Assembly: GCA_947499125.1 (NCBI GenBank)
Contig: CANMMP010000004.1
Location: 124,001 to 188,000, forward strand
Length of the DNA stretch: 64,000 nucleotides
Origin: an uncultured Pontibacter sp.
Lineage (GTDB): Bacteria > Bacteroidota > Bacteroidia > Cytophagales > Hymenobacteraceae
Direction: 5' to 3'
Both the position numbers and the translations under genes were made by a program. Of this stretch, positions 36,001 through 44,600 are shown piece after piece (within the stretch, counting starts at the first letter, position 1; each line of letters opens with the position of its first letter). Below the pieces are notes generated by a model. That model ran no database searches. It saw only the letters and a program-made list of their open reading frames with translations, and was not told the origin of the DNA.

Positions 36001-36169
36001 GTATGACATGCGTGGCGCGCTGATCACAAAAGTAGACATAGGCGTAGCTGAAGCCGGTAAGTTGTATGAGTATGAATTTGATGCACGCACCCTAACAGAA
36101 GGAGTTTACATTGCCCGGTTAGTAACCTCTTCGAAAGTGCAGAGTTTGAAGATGGTGCTGAAACGGTAA
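33035..36169 (+). CDS. large secreted NHL-repeat / Ig-like / IPT protein with T9SS sorting domain
   Basis: 1044 aa from the ATG at 33035 (a TTG at 32993 would add 14 residues). Signal peptide (LQLLYFLIFGSFSANAQ), then about a dozen NHL-type beta-propeller repeats to about residue 585 (IYVVDQHNHRVRKLDPEGN, VQKFDAQGNFIFKFG, repeatedly). Two cadherin/He_PIG-like Ig domains follow (APVLAAIGYKSVDQLATLSF, APVLAEIGNKTVVVDANLSF, each with a NWTPT/SWTPT motif), then two IPT/TIG domains (PVITGFSPAEGPVGTWVTVSG, PVITSFSPRSGPVGTIVTISG). The T9SS type A domain ends the protein (SYPNPFSDKITVAFRL...GVYIARLVTSSKVQSLKMVLKR). It is an exported or surface-attached protein, probably a binding or adhesive one. The nucleotide sequence is clearly more AT-rich than its neighbours. 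Confidence 0.9.
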   Translation: MRHSNTKLSIKQVIKYLQLLYFLIFGSFSANAQNYVYSSKLGSEALGAAQFAVPQGINHDKQGNIYVVDQHNHRVRKLDPEGNPISMFGIRGTGDGFLEYPRGIAVDDGGNVYVTDQSRVQKFDAQGNFIFKFGVWGTGDGQLLNPDGIHIDSDGYIYVADGHKVQKFDAQGNFIRKFGSDGTGEGQFQGPLDVTLDAIGNVFVADVINNNVQKFDAQGNFLQRIGVSSTGVGLLNYAQSVSVDDVGNIYVAVVERHQIQKFNAAGELVMVIGNGTSGPANNQFYYPRSLTVTGDGRIYIADTNNHRVQVFSLDGSFIKSIGSLGHTQPGMLYLPYGVSIDNHGSLFVADYQRVQKFVDGTGTNWKQFYSRATAFDASGNIFVATYISNEHSVYKYTSNGDFILKFGSLGYADGMFNYITGMAIDGTGNLYVVDRVGVQKYDLNGNFLQRIGASGAGDGQFNTPYDIAVDVQNNIYITDTGNRRVQVFDSQGNFLYKFGAMGTGDGQFQRPTGIAVDKQGKIIIADSFNNRVQVFNSQGNFITKFGSSGIHDGQFQGAADLVVDADGKIYVVDTNNHRVQIFETEISTQNLAPVLAAIGYKSVDQLATLSFQASATDDGLPNNTLTYSLVAAESGTYPSGASITSSGTFNWTPTEVQEAGFYRLKVMVSDGALTDEEEIQIQINEVNSAPVLAEIGNKTVVVDANLSFIISATDNDDISYSTSSLPAGATFDNAARTFSWTPTGKQMGEYSITFRVTDGVLSDEEIVHITVAKPADLMPVITGFSPAEGPVGTWVTVSGTNLRTTTLVTFNGQDANSVVIDDNTVRAMVPQGALSGKIGVTTAYGSANSNDKFIVKSLYGSPVITSFSPRSGPVGTIVTISGTGFGNTLDNTTSITFNGQKAREIISYTNTQIRLKVPAGAKTGKIQVTNIGGTAISSHDFTVTKGLFNSATSSLQSTDTGLVSYPNPFSDKITVAFRLDQKESYLLEVYDMRGALITKVDIGVAEAGKLYEYEFDARTLTEGVYIARLVTSSKVQSLKMVLKR

Positions 36170-36300
36170 ATGAATTTTTAATAGAACTAGTTACGCCACT
36201 ATAGGAGCTCAACTAGTTTTAGACGTTCTAAACGCTCACCTGCTAAGTTTAAAAAGTAAAATAGTACGAGCTCATAAGTTACCCCTATGTAGCAGTGTAT

Positions 36301-36410
36301 AATGTTTTTGTTACTTTTCTGTTACTCTAGAAATAAAAAACCCGCTTATTTATCGAAATAAGCGGGTTTTTAAGGTTTACTGTGTAGACAAAAGGATCGA
36401 GTTATCGAAC
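36301..36410. repeat. dispersed hairpin repeat, copy E2
   Basis: A 16-bp perfect stem (36336-36351 with 36356-36371) and 4-nt loop; flank and tail match copy E1. With E1 it brackets the NHL gene as direct repeats about 4.4 kb apart. The rest of the gap 36170-36702 shows no gene. Confidence 0.7.
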
Positions 36411-36702
36411 ATTCTTCACAATGATATGAAGGTTGTTTTGAATTGGTTATAAGGGACTTAGGTTTTAGTGAAGTAGAAAATTTGATATAAGATTTTGTAT
36501 CAATTAGCTTGAAAATAGTTAACTGTGTAGTAGCATATTAAGAAATATAGCATAAGAACGTATGATTCAAGTTTGCTAATTTAAGTATAGGGTAGATTAG
36601 TATTTCTACAAAGCCTTAATATTATATAACCTGTAGTTTGTGAACTAATCACGGAAAGTAATATTGGTTAGAGAAAATGTTTTACCTTCGTTGGATCAAA
36701 AT

Positions 36703-37995
36703 ATGCTATTCAATTTGGGCGCATCATTACCATCAATTTCTGGCAGCTATATTTGTAAAGCCATTAATTTATCGCTTTTAATACTGGTATTTGTTAGCTG
36801 GTTTTCTACTACTTCTTTCGGGCAAACCACCCCAGAAACCGATTTTCTGAAGGCCCGGGAAATAGCCTTTAAAGAAAAGAATTATAGCCAGGCAATACAA
36901 CTGTGCAGGCAGGTTCTGAAACAGGACCCGCAATACATAGATGCCCGGATTTTACTTGGAAGATTACATTACTGGAATGGCGCTGCCGACTCTGCTTTAG
37001 TTGAATTAAAAAAAGCCTATGCACAGATCCCTACTTACGAAGATGCAATTCAGGCTTTAGCGGATGTACTATACTTTGAGAAACAATACGACGAAGCGCT
37101 ACATTACCTTAAAGCAGGCTTGACGCACCTTCCTCAGTCCCGCGGACTTATGACCCGTAAAGCCGCAGTGCTGGCAGCGAAGACCAACTATAAGCAAGCA
37201 TATAGTTTAGCCGATAGCCTTTTAGCGGGCGACCCAAATAATGAACAGCTGCTCGCACTTACAAACCAACTACGAGAGTATAGTTATGAGAACCGCATCG
37301 AAGTAATCTACGACCATACCTATTTTGATGAACAATTTGCGGATGCCTGGCACCTGGCTGGTATCAGCTACGGAAGGCAAACAAAAATAGGCTCTGTAAC
37401 TGGACGTGTAAACTATGCGAACCGGTTTGCTACCAACGGCTGGCAGTTTGAAGCGGATGCGTACCCAAGACTTTCCAGAACATTCTATACTTACACCAGT
37501 TTTGCTTACTCCAACGATTTACCGGTATTCCCGACTTTAAGAGCTGGTTTCTCTTTATATGCAAACCTACCAAAAGCGTGGGAGGGAGAAGGGGGGGTGC
37601 GTTATTTACACTTTGATAATGATGTATGGGCCTATACGTTGGCTGCCGGCAAGTACCTGGGTAATTTCTGGTTTAACGGGAGAGTATACCTGACACAAGG
37701 CAATGATAACCTTGCAAATGCCTATAGTTTTACCACACGCTATTACCTGAAAGGCGCCGATAATTATGCTTCGGTTATACTTGGATGGGGCGTGTCGCCT
37801 GATGACCGTGCCCAGGCCATACGGTTAAATACAACTACCAAACTACAATCCTTCAGAGCAGGGGCAGGCTACCGGTTTGTAGTAGCCACCCGGCACGTCA
37901 TAGGTTTAAATGCCACTTTCGAGAATGTAGAATATTTTTCTGGCATAAAAGGAAACCAAGTTAACATTGCGACACAGTACCAGTTCAGGTTGTAA
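36703..37995 (+). CDS. YaiO-family outer-membrane protein: TPR domain plus beta-barrel
   Basis: 430 aa from the ATG at 36703 (TTG at 36664 is also open). A signal segment (SLLILVFVSWFSTTSFGQ) is followed by TPR repeats at about 30-185 (ETDFLKAREIAFKEKNYSQAIQLCRQVLKQDPQYIDARILLGRLHYWNGAADSALVELKKAY). The YaiO-type barrel follows, with alternating strands (RIEVIYDHTYFDEQFADAWHLAGISYGRQ, GSVTGRVNYANRFATNGWQFEADAYPRL) and a C-terminal aromatic-type strand ending YQFRL. The TPR-plus-barrel plan matches polymer export proteins such as PgaA and BcsC. Its stop lies 2 bp from that of the convergent glycosyltransferase gene. Confidence 0.87.
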   Translation: MLFNLGASLPSISGSYICKAINLSLLILVFVSWFSTTSFGQTTPETDFLKAREIAFKEKNYSQAIQLCRQVLKQDPQYIDARILLGRLHYWNGAADSALVELKKAYAQIPTYEDAIQALADVLYFEKQYDEALHYLKAGLTHLPQSRGLMTRKAAVLAAKTNYKQAYSLADSLLAGDPNNEQLLALTNQLREYSYENRIEVIYDHTYFDEQFADAWHLAGISYGRQTKIGSVTGRVNYANRFATNGWQFEADAYPRLSRTFYTYTSFAYSNDLPVFPTLRAGFSLYANLPKAWEGEGGVRYLHFDNDVWAYTLAAGKYLGNFWFNGRVYLTQGNDNLANAYSFTTRYYLKGADNYASVILGWGVSPDDRAQAIRLNTTTKLQSFRAGAGYRFVVATRHVIGLNATFENVEYFSGIKGNQVNIATQYQFRL

Positions 37996-37997
37996 AC

Positions 37998-39425
37998 CTA
38001 TACTTTGGGTACCTGTGGTACCGTGTTAAAGCCTTGCCTTGTCATCTCTCCCCAGGATTTTTTCTTGCGCAACAGGTCAACAATACCTTTTATTGAGGAC
38101 CATACTACAAAAGGATGAAATAGGAAAGGTTCTGAGATAGCTGTGAGTAGTAGCTTGCCCAAATCGCCGCGCTTTTTATACTGATTAAAGGTAACTACCT
38201 CCATTAGTATCGCAAATGCAGAAAACAGCCAGCCAAACAAAAGTATAAAAGCAGTTAGTACCAGGAAGAATGGCCAGTTTATAAGTCCCATGAAGGCAAG
38301 TGTAACAAACAATATAAACCCTGTGAATTCAATAATCGGCGCCAGTAGTTCGAAAAATAACCAGTAAGGATAACTCATCAGACCCAATACGCCATAGTTC
38401 GGATTCATGAAAAGTTTGCGGTGCATGTTCAATGTTTCGATTGTACCGCGCATCCACCTGTTTCGCTGCCTGCCCAGAATCTGGTAGGTGGCAGGCGCTT
38501 CGGTCCAGCACAAAGGGTCAGGTATAAAAGCTACTTTATAAGGTATCTCTCGGTCTGCCATATAGCGGCGCATACGCACTACTAATTCCATGTCTTCGCC
38601 TACCGTATTATGGTTATAGCCCCCAGCATCAATAGCCACTTGCCTGTCAAATGCCCCGAAAGCACCTGAAATCAACAACAAACCATTAAGGTTACTCCAG
38701 GCCATTCTACCTAACAAAAATGCTCGGATATACTCCAGCGCCTGTGCCCGTGGCAGGTAATCCGTGGGCATGTTTACATCCATCAGCTTACCGTTTTTAA
38801 ACACACAGGAATTAGCAATTCGTACAACGCCACCTGTTGCAATGACCCTTTTATCAGTTTCATCCATAAAAGGTTTTACCAGCTTCAACAGGGCGTCCTG
38901 CTCCAGAATGCAGTCTACATCAATGCATACCAGGTACTGGTTCTTCGCCAGGTTTATTCCTGAGTTCAGGGCGTCAGCTTTACCGCCGTTTTCCTTATCT
39001 ATAACAAGCAGCTTGTTGTAAACCGGGTTGGTACTTTTATAAACTGCCTTTACTCTTTTGGTTGCTAATTGCTGGTGGTATTCCACCTGGGCAGGTTCCA
39101 GGTCATAGGCCTGTATCAGTTTCGCCATCGAATCGTCTTTGCTGCCATCGTTTATCACAATCAGCTCCAGGTTATTATAGTAGATGCTGAGCAAAGAGCG
39201 GACATTCTCGATAATATTAGCACCTTCATTATATGCAGGGGCAAGTATACTTACCGATGGTGCATAAGGCGAAGAAGCCAGTAAGTTATAGTTGGTAAGT
39301 CGGCTTCGGCGTAAGTACCGGACTGCTTCAATAATGGCCAGTGAGCTTAACAGGATGTAGCAGCTAAGCATAGAAACTGCATATAATAACATACCATAAT
39401 GAAACAGATTGTATAAATGCACCAT
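37998..39425 (-). CDS. membrane-bound family 2 glycosyltransferase, processive synthase type
   Basis: 475 aa. One N-terminal helix (about 10-35), a cytosolic GT2 domain and about four C-terminal helices (345-430). Catalytic motifs are complete: SILAPAYNEG, VINDGSKDDS, ENGGKADALNSG, D169-V-D171 (CIDVDC), the E277-D278 pair (VGEDMEL) and Q320-RNRW (QxxRW), the hallmark of processive synthases such as PgaC, cellulose and hyaluronan synthases. No PilZ domain is present. It probably polymerises and exports a polysaccharide. First partner of the YaiO-like barrel across the convergent junction. Confidence 0.9.
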   Translation of the reverse strand: MVHLYNLFHYGMLLYAVSMLSCYILLSSLAIIEAVRYLRRSRLTNYNLLASSPYAPSVSILAPAYNEGANIIENVRSLLSIYYNNLELIVINDGSKDDSMAKLIQAYDLEPAQVEYHQQLATKRVKAVYKSTNPVYNKLLVIDKENGGKADALNSGINLAKNQYLVCIDVDCILEQDALLKLVKPFMDETDKRVIATGGVVRIANSCVFKNGKLMDVNMPTDYLPRAQALEYIRAFLLGRMAWSNLNGLLLISGAFGAFDRQVAIDAGGYNHNTVGEDMELVVRMRRYMADREIPYKVAFIPDPLCWTEAPATYQILGRQRNRWMRGTIETLNMHRKLFMNPNYGVLGLMSYPYWLFFELLAPIIEFTGFILFVTLAFMGLINWPFFLVLTAFILLFGWLFSAFAILMEVVTFNQYKKRGDLGKLLLTAISEPFLFHPFVVWSSIKGIVDLLRKKKSWGEMTRQGFNTVPQVPKV

Positions 39426-39452
39426 GTATAATTTTTTGGCTAAAGTAAAGTT

Positions 39453-40493
39453 TTAATGAACGGTTAAAGCTTGCTGTTGTAGGTGAAGAATTGTCTTTTC
39501 CACGGCCAACCGTATGCCTTCATCTGGTGTTACCCGTAGTTGCTCCAGAAAAGGAACGTCATGGGTAGTACCTATTTTCATAAGTTCTGTTAAGATGCTG
39601 TGCCGTAAAGTTTTACTGTTTTCGGAAGTATAGTGTGTGCGTAATGCTAAGGCAGCTGGTACCAATGGAATTTCTCCTAAACAGGCAATGGCCTGGCTTC
39701 TCACATATTCTTCGGGGTGACTTAAGCAAGCAATAACGTCCTGCTGAAACTGGCTAGCATGTTGCTCACTTATCAGTTTTAAAGCAAATTGTATGACACT
39801 GGCATTTTCTGATACCAGCCAGGCTTTGATCATATTAGGAGAGGGGATAGGTTGGTTTGCCAGTAACTGTAGTAGTTTTATCTGGTGCCATTCGTTCAGG
39901 GGATAAGTCAGCTGGTCGAAGAATGTAAGCCCAGCGTAGCCTTGCAGGTATACCAATGCAGTTTGTGCTTCCATCCGCACCATATTATTGGGATGTTGTG
40001 TTAAAGCATAAATTTCAGCCTGGTAGTCGGTTTGCCCCATAGCAGCCAGTTCCTGTATGCCCTGGGCCTTCAGGTACCATCGGTTGCTGCGCATGTGCTG
40101 GGCAGATAGTCTGTCTAACCGGAGTTGGTTGTATAGTTGCTGCAGGTTATCTCCGGATTGGCCACTCAGGTTATTTTTGAGCCGTATCAGTTCTTCTAAT
40201 AATGCTCTGCGTGCAACACCCCCCTGTAATATGCTTTTGATTGATTCAGGTATGTCGAACGTGATTTTGCTGTTTTTGGGCTCCTGTAATATGATACTTA
40301 CCAGCCAATGCTTTAACTGCGCCTGCAGCTGCTTTTCACGGGTTGCAATTCTTTTTTTGCCCAGCATAATAACCAGCATGGCTACGATTAGCGCCAGGAT
40401 TATAGTTGTGAAGACCGCGATAGCGATGTAAAACAACTCAATGGCTGTAAAATTTTCCAGTTGCTGATAGGCGCTTTTAAAAAATGAAACCAC
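39453..40493 (-). CDS. membrane-anchored HEAT-repeat protein
   Basis: 346 aa. One transmembrane helix (about 17-43, AIELFYIAIAVFTTIILALIVAMLVIML) followed by helical HEAT-like repeats with the classic MVRMEAQTALVYL, YVRSQAIACLGEIP and ILTELMKIGTTHDVPFLEQL pattern. It probably acts as a cytosolic scaffold on the membrane. It sits 27 bp from the glycosyltransferase in the same operon and 20 bp from the receiver gene, so it could link the two (inference). Confidence 0.85.
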   Translation of the reverse strand: MVSFFKSAYQQLENFTAIELFYIAIAVFTTIILALIVAMLVIMLGKKRIATREKQLQAQLKHWLVSIILQEPKNSKITFDIPESIKSILQGGVARRALLEELIRLKNNLSGQSGDNLQQLYNQLRLDRLSAQHMRSNRWYLKAQGIQELAAMGQTDYQAEIYALTQHPNNMVRMEAQTALVYLQGYAGLTFFDQLTYPLNEWHQIKLLQLLANQPIPSPNMIKAWLVSENASVIQFALKLISEQHASQFQQDVIACLSHPEEYVRSQAIACLGEIPLVPAALALRTHYTSENSKTLRHSILTELMKIGTTHDVPFLEQLRVTPDEGIRLAVEKTILHLQQQALTVH

Positions 40494-40513
40494 AGGTAAA
40501 GCTCAACTATAGG

Positions 40514-40876
40514 TTAGGAGATACGCATCGAGAAACGTTTTACCCGCAAGGCAAGTTCATTGGGGCTGAAGGGCTTAGTAATATAGTCGTCAGCACCTAA
40601 GGTAAAGGCTTCCAATACCACATTTTCCTGGCCCATAGCTGATAGCACGATAACCGGAATTTTGGCATTTAGCTTTTTTACGAAACTCAGCACTTCTAAC
40701 CCCGACGCAAAGGGCATCATAATATCTGTAATTACCAGGTCTGGTGAAAAGTCCTGCAGTTTGTTTAGGGCATCCTGGCCGTTATCTGTACTAATTACCT
40801 CGTGACCGTCTTTGGCAAGGCGAAGCTCCATGGTGGCCAGCGTTATTGGTTCGTCCTCTGCTATCAGTATTTTCAT
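40514..40876 (-). CDS. single-domain response regulator (CheY-like receiver)
   Basis: 120 aa, receiver only. Acidic pocket E7/D8, phospho-acceptor D51 (LVITDIMMPFASG), conserved Ser (VIVLSAMGQ) and K101 (YITKPF) are intact; there is no output domain. It lies 7 bp after the hybrid kinase gene. With the kinase's own receiver and HPt domain this makes a full phosphorelay, whose output may be protein interaction, perhaps with the HEAT-repeat protein or the synthase. Confidence 0.93.
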   Translation of the reverse strand: MKILIAEDEPITLATMELRLAKDGHEVISTDNGQDALNKLQDFSPDLVITDIMMPFASGLEVLSFVKKLNAKIPVIVLSAMGQENVVLEAFTLGADDYITKPFSPNELALRVKRFSMRIS

Positions 40877-40883
40877 GTGTAGG

Positions 40884-43800
40884 TTAGGCGTTGTCTTCCA
40901 AAAGGGTTAACGATTCTTCCACTTCTGTTATAATGGCAGGCTCAAGAGAAGCGTAAAGGGTTCTGCATTTCAACAGATGCGGTACAAACACACTCAGGTT
41001 TTCCTGTTCCGCAGCTTGCTCCTCCATATCAAGTATAAGCTGATAGATCTCTTCAATCTGGATAGCTGAAAAACTGCCTTTAGTTTTATGTGCTTTTTCT
41101 AAAAACTCCGTTTTCTTGTTTTCCTCAGCCAGAATTGTCAGTTCCTGAAGGTAAACGGGCATATTCTCAGTAAAGAGGTCAAGTATACGCTTAATGTAAG
41201 TTCTATTCTTAAGTTCAAGCAAACGACTTGTATCAAATGCTTTGGTCGTGGTATTGTTCTGCTCCGGTAATATCGCTGTTTCTGTACCGGTGTTGTTGGC
41301 GGTTGAAGGTATAAAACGCTCCAGCGTTCTGGCAAGGTCTGATATAGAAAATGGTTTTGCCATGTAATCCGAAGCGCCGATTTCTAAACATCGGTCGCGT
41401 TCGTTGCGCAGCACACTGGCCGTTAATACAACGATTGGTGTCTGTAATTTTAGCGTTTGCCGGATATAAGCTGTAGACTGGAAACCATTCATCAAAGGCA
41501 TGCGCAAGTCCATGAAGATAATGTCAAAAGACTCTCCGGTTTGTAGTATATCTACAGCTTCCTGGCCGTTGTTTGCAATTACTACATCCAGTTGGTATTG
41601 CTGCAACGTTGAGTTAAGCACTGCTTGGTTAATGTCGTTATCTTCCACTATCAACGCACGTTTGCCCTGGTATTTCTTGCGGGTTACCTCCGGTACTAAT
41701 GTGTAATTTGTAACTGCTACGTTTGCTGTTTCCTGGGCAATGGTGTATGGAATGGTAAAAATAAATGTAGTGCCTTTGTCTTTTATACTTTCCACTTCAA
41801 TCGTGCCGCCCTGTAGTTCGATCAGCCTTTTGGTAATGGCAAGTCCAAGCCCGGTACCGCCATACTTGCTTGATATATCGGTAGATTCCTGGATAAAATT
41901 ATCGAAGATGTAGTGTAGCTTATCATTGCCAATGCCAATTCCGGAATCGCTTACCACAAATTCAACCACAGCCTGTTCATTGGTTTCGCTTAGCAACGAA
42001 GCTTCCATGCGCACAAAACCTTTTTCTGTGAATTTTATGGCATTGCTCAGCAGGTTATTAAGTATCTGGTTCAAACGATGCGGATCGCCGGTAAGATAAC
42101 GCGGGATAAACGGGTCAGCTGAAACTGCGAACTTTATACTTTTCTCTTTTGCTTTCTCCCGGAACATCATGGCTGTGCCAGCTATAGTTTCATTAAAGTC
42201 AAAAATCACGTGGTCTATAGTTAGCATTCCAGCTTTTATTTTTGATAGGTCTAAGATGTCGTTAATTAGGTTGAGCAAAGTGTCAGAGGAGCGCTTTATA
42301 ATTTGTAAGCGGCCTTTCTGATCTGGTTGCAGTGATGAGGAAGTTAAGAGCAGGTTCACCATACCTATAATTCCGTTCATTGGGGTACGAAGCTCGTGGC
42401 TCATGTTTGCCAAAAACTGTTCCTGTAATCGCTCGGCCTGCTCTGCATTTTCGCGGGCCGCTACCAATTGTTCCTGGTGCTTTATCTGCTCGGTAATATC
42501 TTTAAAGAGCGTACAGATTCCGAATAACTGCTTTTGCCTGTCGTAAAGCGGAAACTTAATAATTTCCATCTCCAGAACCTGTCCGTTCCGCAATGTTACA
42601 GGTTGCTGCCACTCCCTTGAATTTAAGCTGCTTACATCCCCATCAAAGGTTGGTGTAAATTCATTAAGGGCATCCGTATTATCTAACGCAACTTGCAGCG
42701 ATGCATGAAGATCCTGCGCATCTTCCATCGCAAACAGGTCGAAGTAAGCTTTGTTTGAAAAGATCTCATTGCCCTGTTTATCCTTGATAAGTATAGGCTG
42801 TGGAGAATAGTCAAGTATAGCTTTAAAGCGCGACTGGTATTCTTCTTTTTCAGCATTTGCCGCTTGCGCTGCCTCCTCGCTTTTCTTGCGTTGGGTAATA
42901 TTTTTAGATGCACAACAGATACCGATTATGGTTCCATCTATATCCTTTACCGGAAAGTAAGTAGAGTAGTAATAAGCGTCACCATCCTCTAACGCAAAGG
43001 TACGCTCCACATCTACTTTCTGGCCTTCCAGCACCTGGTCATAAATAGCTAGCAACTGTGGTCTAAGGTCAGAAGAAAAAAGGTTCAGGAAATTATCGCC
43101 TGGTTTACAATTTACATCATAAGCCTGCTGAATAATTGTTTTGCTGTGGTCGTTTAATAAAACCAGCCTGAAATCCAGATCGAGTAGATAAATGGCTTCC
43201 TGGGAGCTACTTAATATTGCCTGCAGATTTTTCTCAGACTCTTTTAGTTGTAGTTCTGCTGCTTTGCGCTGCGAAACATCACGCACGCTGGCAATTAATA
43301 TCTCACCTTTAAAAGAACTTAGCTGGCTCATGCGCACATCAGCCGGAAAAGATGTGCCGTCCTTTTTTGACACCTGCATTTCGTAGTTTTTACGCCGGGC
43401 TATTTGCCTAGTAAGGCTGCCAAAACTTAATTGCTCACTGTTTGGCATCAGCGTCGTTATTGGGGCGTTTACTAATTCCTGTTTTCTGTAACCAAATAAT
43501 TTCTCAGCGCGATGGTTAAAGAGCACAATATTCCCATGCTTGTCAAAGCCCACCATGCCATCGGGGCTTGCTTCCAGAAGTGCTTCTGAAAAAGCTTTTT
43601 CGATGCGCAGATTCCGGTTTGCCAGTTTTCTTTCTTGCTGCTGTTGCCAGCTTTTCCAGATTGCATAGACTAACAGGAAAACGAAGATGATGATGCCGGT
43701 AAGTAAAATTCGGTTTGTAGCCTGCAGCGCGGTCTTGTTTTCCTGCTTCCGAATGGCTAGTTCAGCATTTGCATGCTGGTGCATTTTGTCAGCGAAGTAC

Positions 43801-44285
43801 CGGATCTTATCCATATAATACTTGCCAACATTTGTTCCGAAAACTGCCATTGCCGTGTCAGTACCCTGCTCCCGTTTTAAACGGATTATGTTTTTAGAGA
43901 AAAGTGTTTTCTTCTCGAGGTAATGAGTTAAAGAATCAAGGTTTTGATTCTGGATCTTATCTTTCGCAGCCTGGGTTTTCAGCTGAAAAATAGTTGCATC
44001 CAATGAGTTCGACGCTTCCAGTAAAGGCAGCTCATAATCATCGGACCCGGTCAGCAGGTATCCCCGGGAGCCTGTTTCAATGTCTTTTGCCAGTGAGATA
44101 GTTTTCTCGATCTGGTATATCTCTTCCTGAACCTGTAATACCCATTGCGAGATTTCATTTTCGCGTTTCAGGTTGTAGGAAATACCAAAGATAAGAGCTG
44201 CGAAAATAAATATGCCTGATACTAACCCGGTTAATAAGCGCCGATTTTCGCCAGCTATGCTTCTTAGTCCTTTAAAATTTAACAT
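40884..44285 (-). CDS. hybrid sensor kinase: CHASE3, three PAS, HisKA, ATPase, receiver, HPt
   Basis: 1133 aa. Transmembrane helices at about 18-38 and 192-211 flank a CHASE3 domain (DIETGSRGYLLTGSDDYELPL). Three PAS domains lie at about 228-345, 350-468 and 483-600. HisKA has H630 (MSHELRTPMNGIIG). The ATPase has N box QILNNLLSNAIKFTEKG, G1 SDSGIGI and G2 YGGTGLGLAITK. The receiver at 875-992 has D926 (IIFMDLRMPLMNG) and K977. The HPt domain has H1066 (KAHKTKGSFSAIQ). All phosphotransfer residues are present, so phosphate can pass His-Asp-His to the lone receiver next door. Confidence 0.94.
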   Translation of the reverse strand: MLNFKGLRSIAGENRRLLTGLVSGIFIFAALIFGISYNLKRENEISQWVLQVQEEIYQIEKTISLAKDIETGSRGYLLTGSDDYELPLLEASNSLDATIFQLKTQAAKDKIQNQNLDSLTHYLEKKTLFSKNIIRLKREQGTDTAMAVFGTNVGKYYMDKIRYFADKMHQHANAELAIRKQENKTALQATNRILLTGIIIFVFLLVYAIWKSWQQQQERKLANRNLRIEKAFSEALLEASPDGMVGFDKHGNIVLFNHRAEKLFGYRKQELVNAPITTLMPNSEQLSFGSLTRQIARRKNYEMQVSKKDGTSFPADVRMSQLSSFKGEILIASVRDVSQRKAAELQLKESEKNLQAILSSSQEAIYLLDLDFRLVLLNDHSKTIIQQAYDVNCKPGDNFLNLFSSDLRPQLLAIYDQVLEGQKVDVERTFALEDGDAYYYSTYFPVKDIDGTIIGICCASKNITQRKKSEEAAQAANAEKEEYQSRFKAILDYSPQPILIKDKQGNEIFSNKAYFDLFAMEDAQDLHASLQVALDNTDALNEFTPTFDGDVSSLNSREWQQPVTLRNGQVLEMEIIKFPLYDRQKQLFGICTLFKDITEQIKHQEQLVAARENAEQAERLQEQFLANMSHELRTPMNGIIGMVNLLLTSSSLQPDQKGRLQIIKRSSDTLLNLINDILDLSKIKAGMLTIDHVIFDFNETIAGTAMMFREKAKEKSIKFAVSADPFIPRYLTGDPHRLNQILNNLLSNAIKFTEKGFVRMEASLLSETNEQAVVEFVVSDSGIGIGNDKLHYIFDNFIQESTDISSKYGGTGLGLAITKRLIELQGGTIEVESIKDKGTTFIFTIPYTIAQETANVAVTNYTLVPEVTRKKYQGKRALIVEDNDINQAVLNSTLQQYQLDVVIANNGQEAVDILQTGESFDIIFMDLRMPLMNGFQSTAYIRQTLKLQTPIVVLTASVLRNERDRCLEIGASDYMAKPFSISDLARTLERFIPSTANNTGTETAILPEQNNTTTKAFDTSRLLELKNRTYIKRILDLFTENMPVYLQELTILAEENKKTEFLEKAHKTKGSFSAIQIEEIYQLILDMEEQAAEQENLSVFVPHLLKCRTLYASLEPAIITEVEESLTLLEDNA

Positions 44286-44600
44286 GTATAGTATGACTTA
44301 TCGGGTAACTTAAAGTTTGCACTGATCATATTTTGCAACACTTAAAAATTTAAAGGTTACTTTAGTTAAATCTTTACAAAAGCAAAATTAAGATTAAATA
44401 TGTTCCAAAATACAGACCATAAGCCAGCTTTATTAACTTTAATTGAATTTCTAATAAAAATTTTGCTACCTGTTATTCAGTATAGTAGTACTTTAATTGG
44501 ATAGCCTTCATTCCGGGAGTAAGTATAGCTAAATAAAGTCATATAGAAGTTACCACATCTCCATTGTAATGACTTTGATTATATTTCAACAGCTCATATG
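44286..44600. other. intergenic region
   Basis: About 315 bp, AT-rich. It probably holds the promoter of the minus-strand kinase-to-synthase operon. No hairpin or gene is recognised. Confidence 0.5.
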
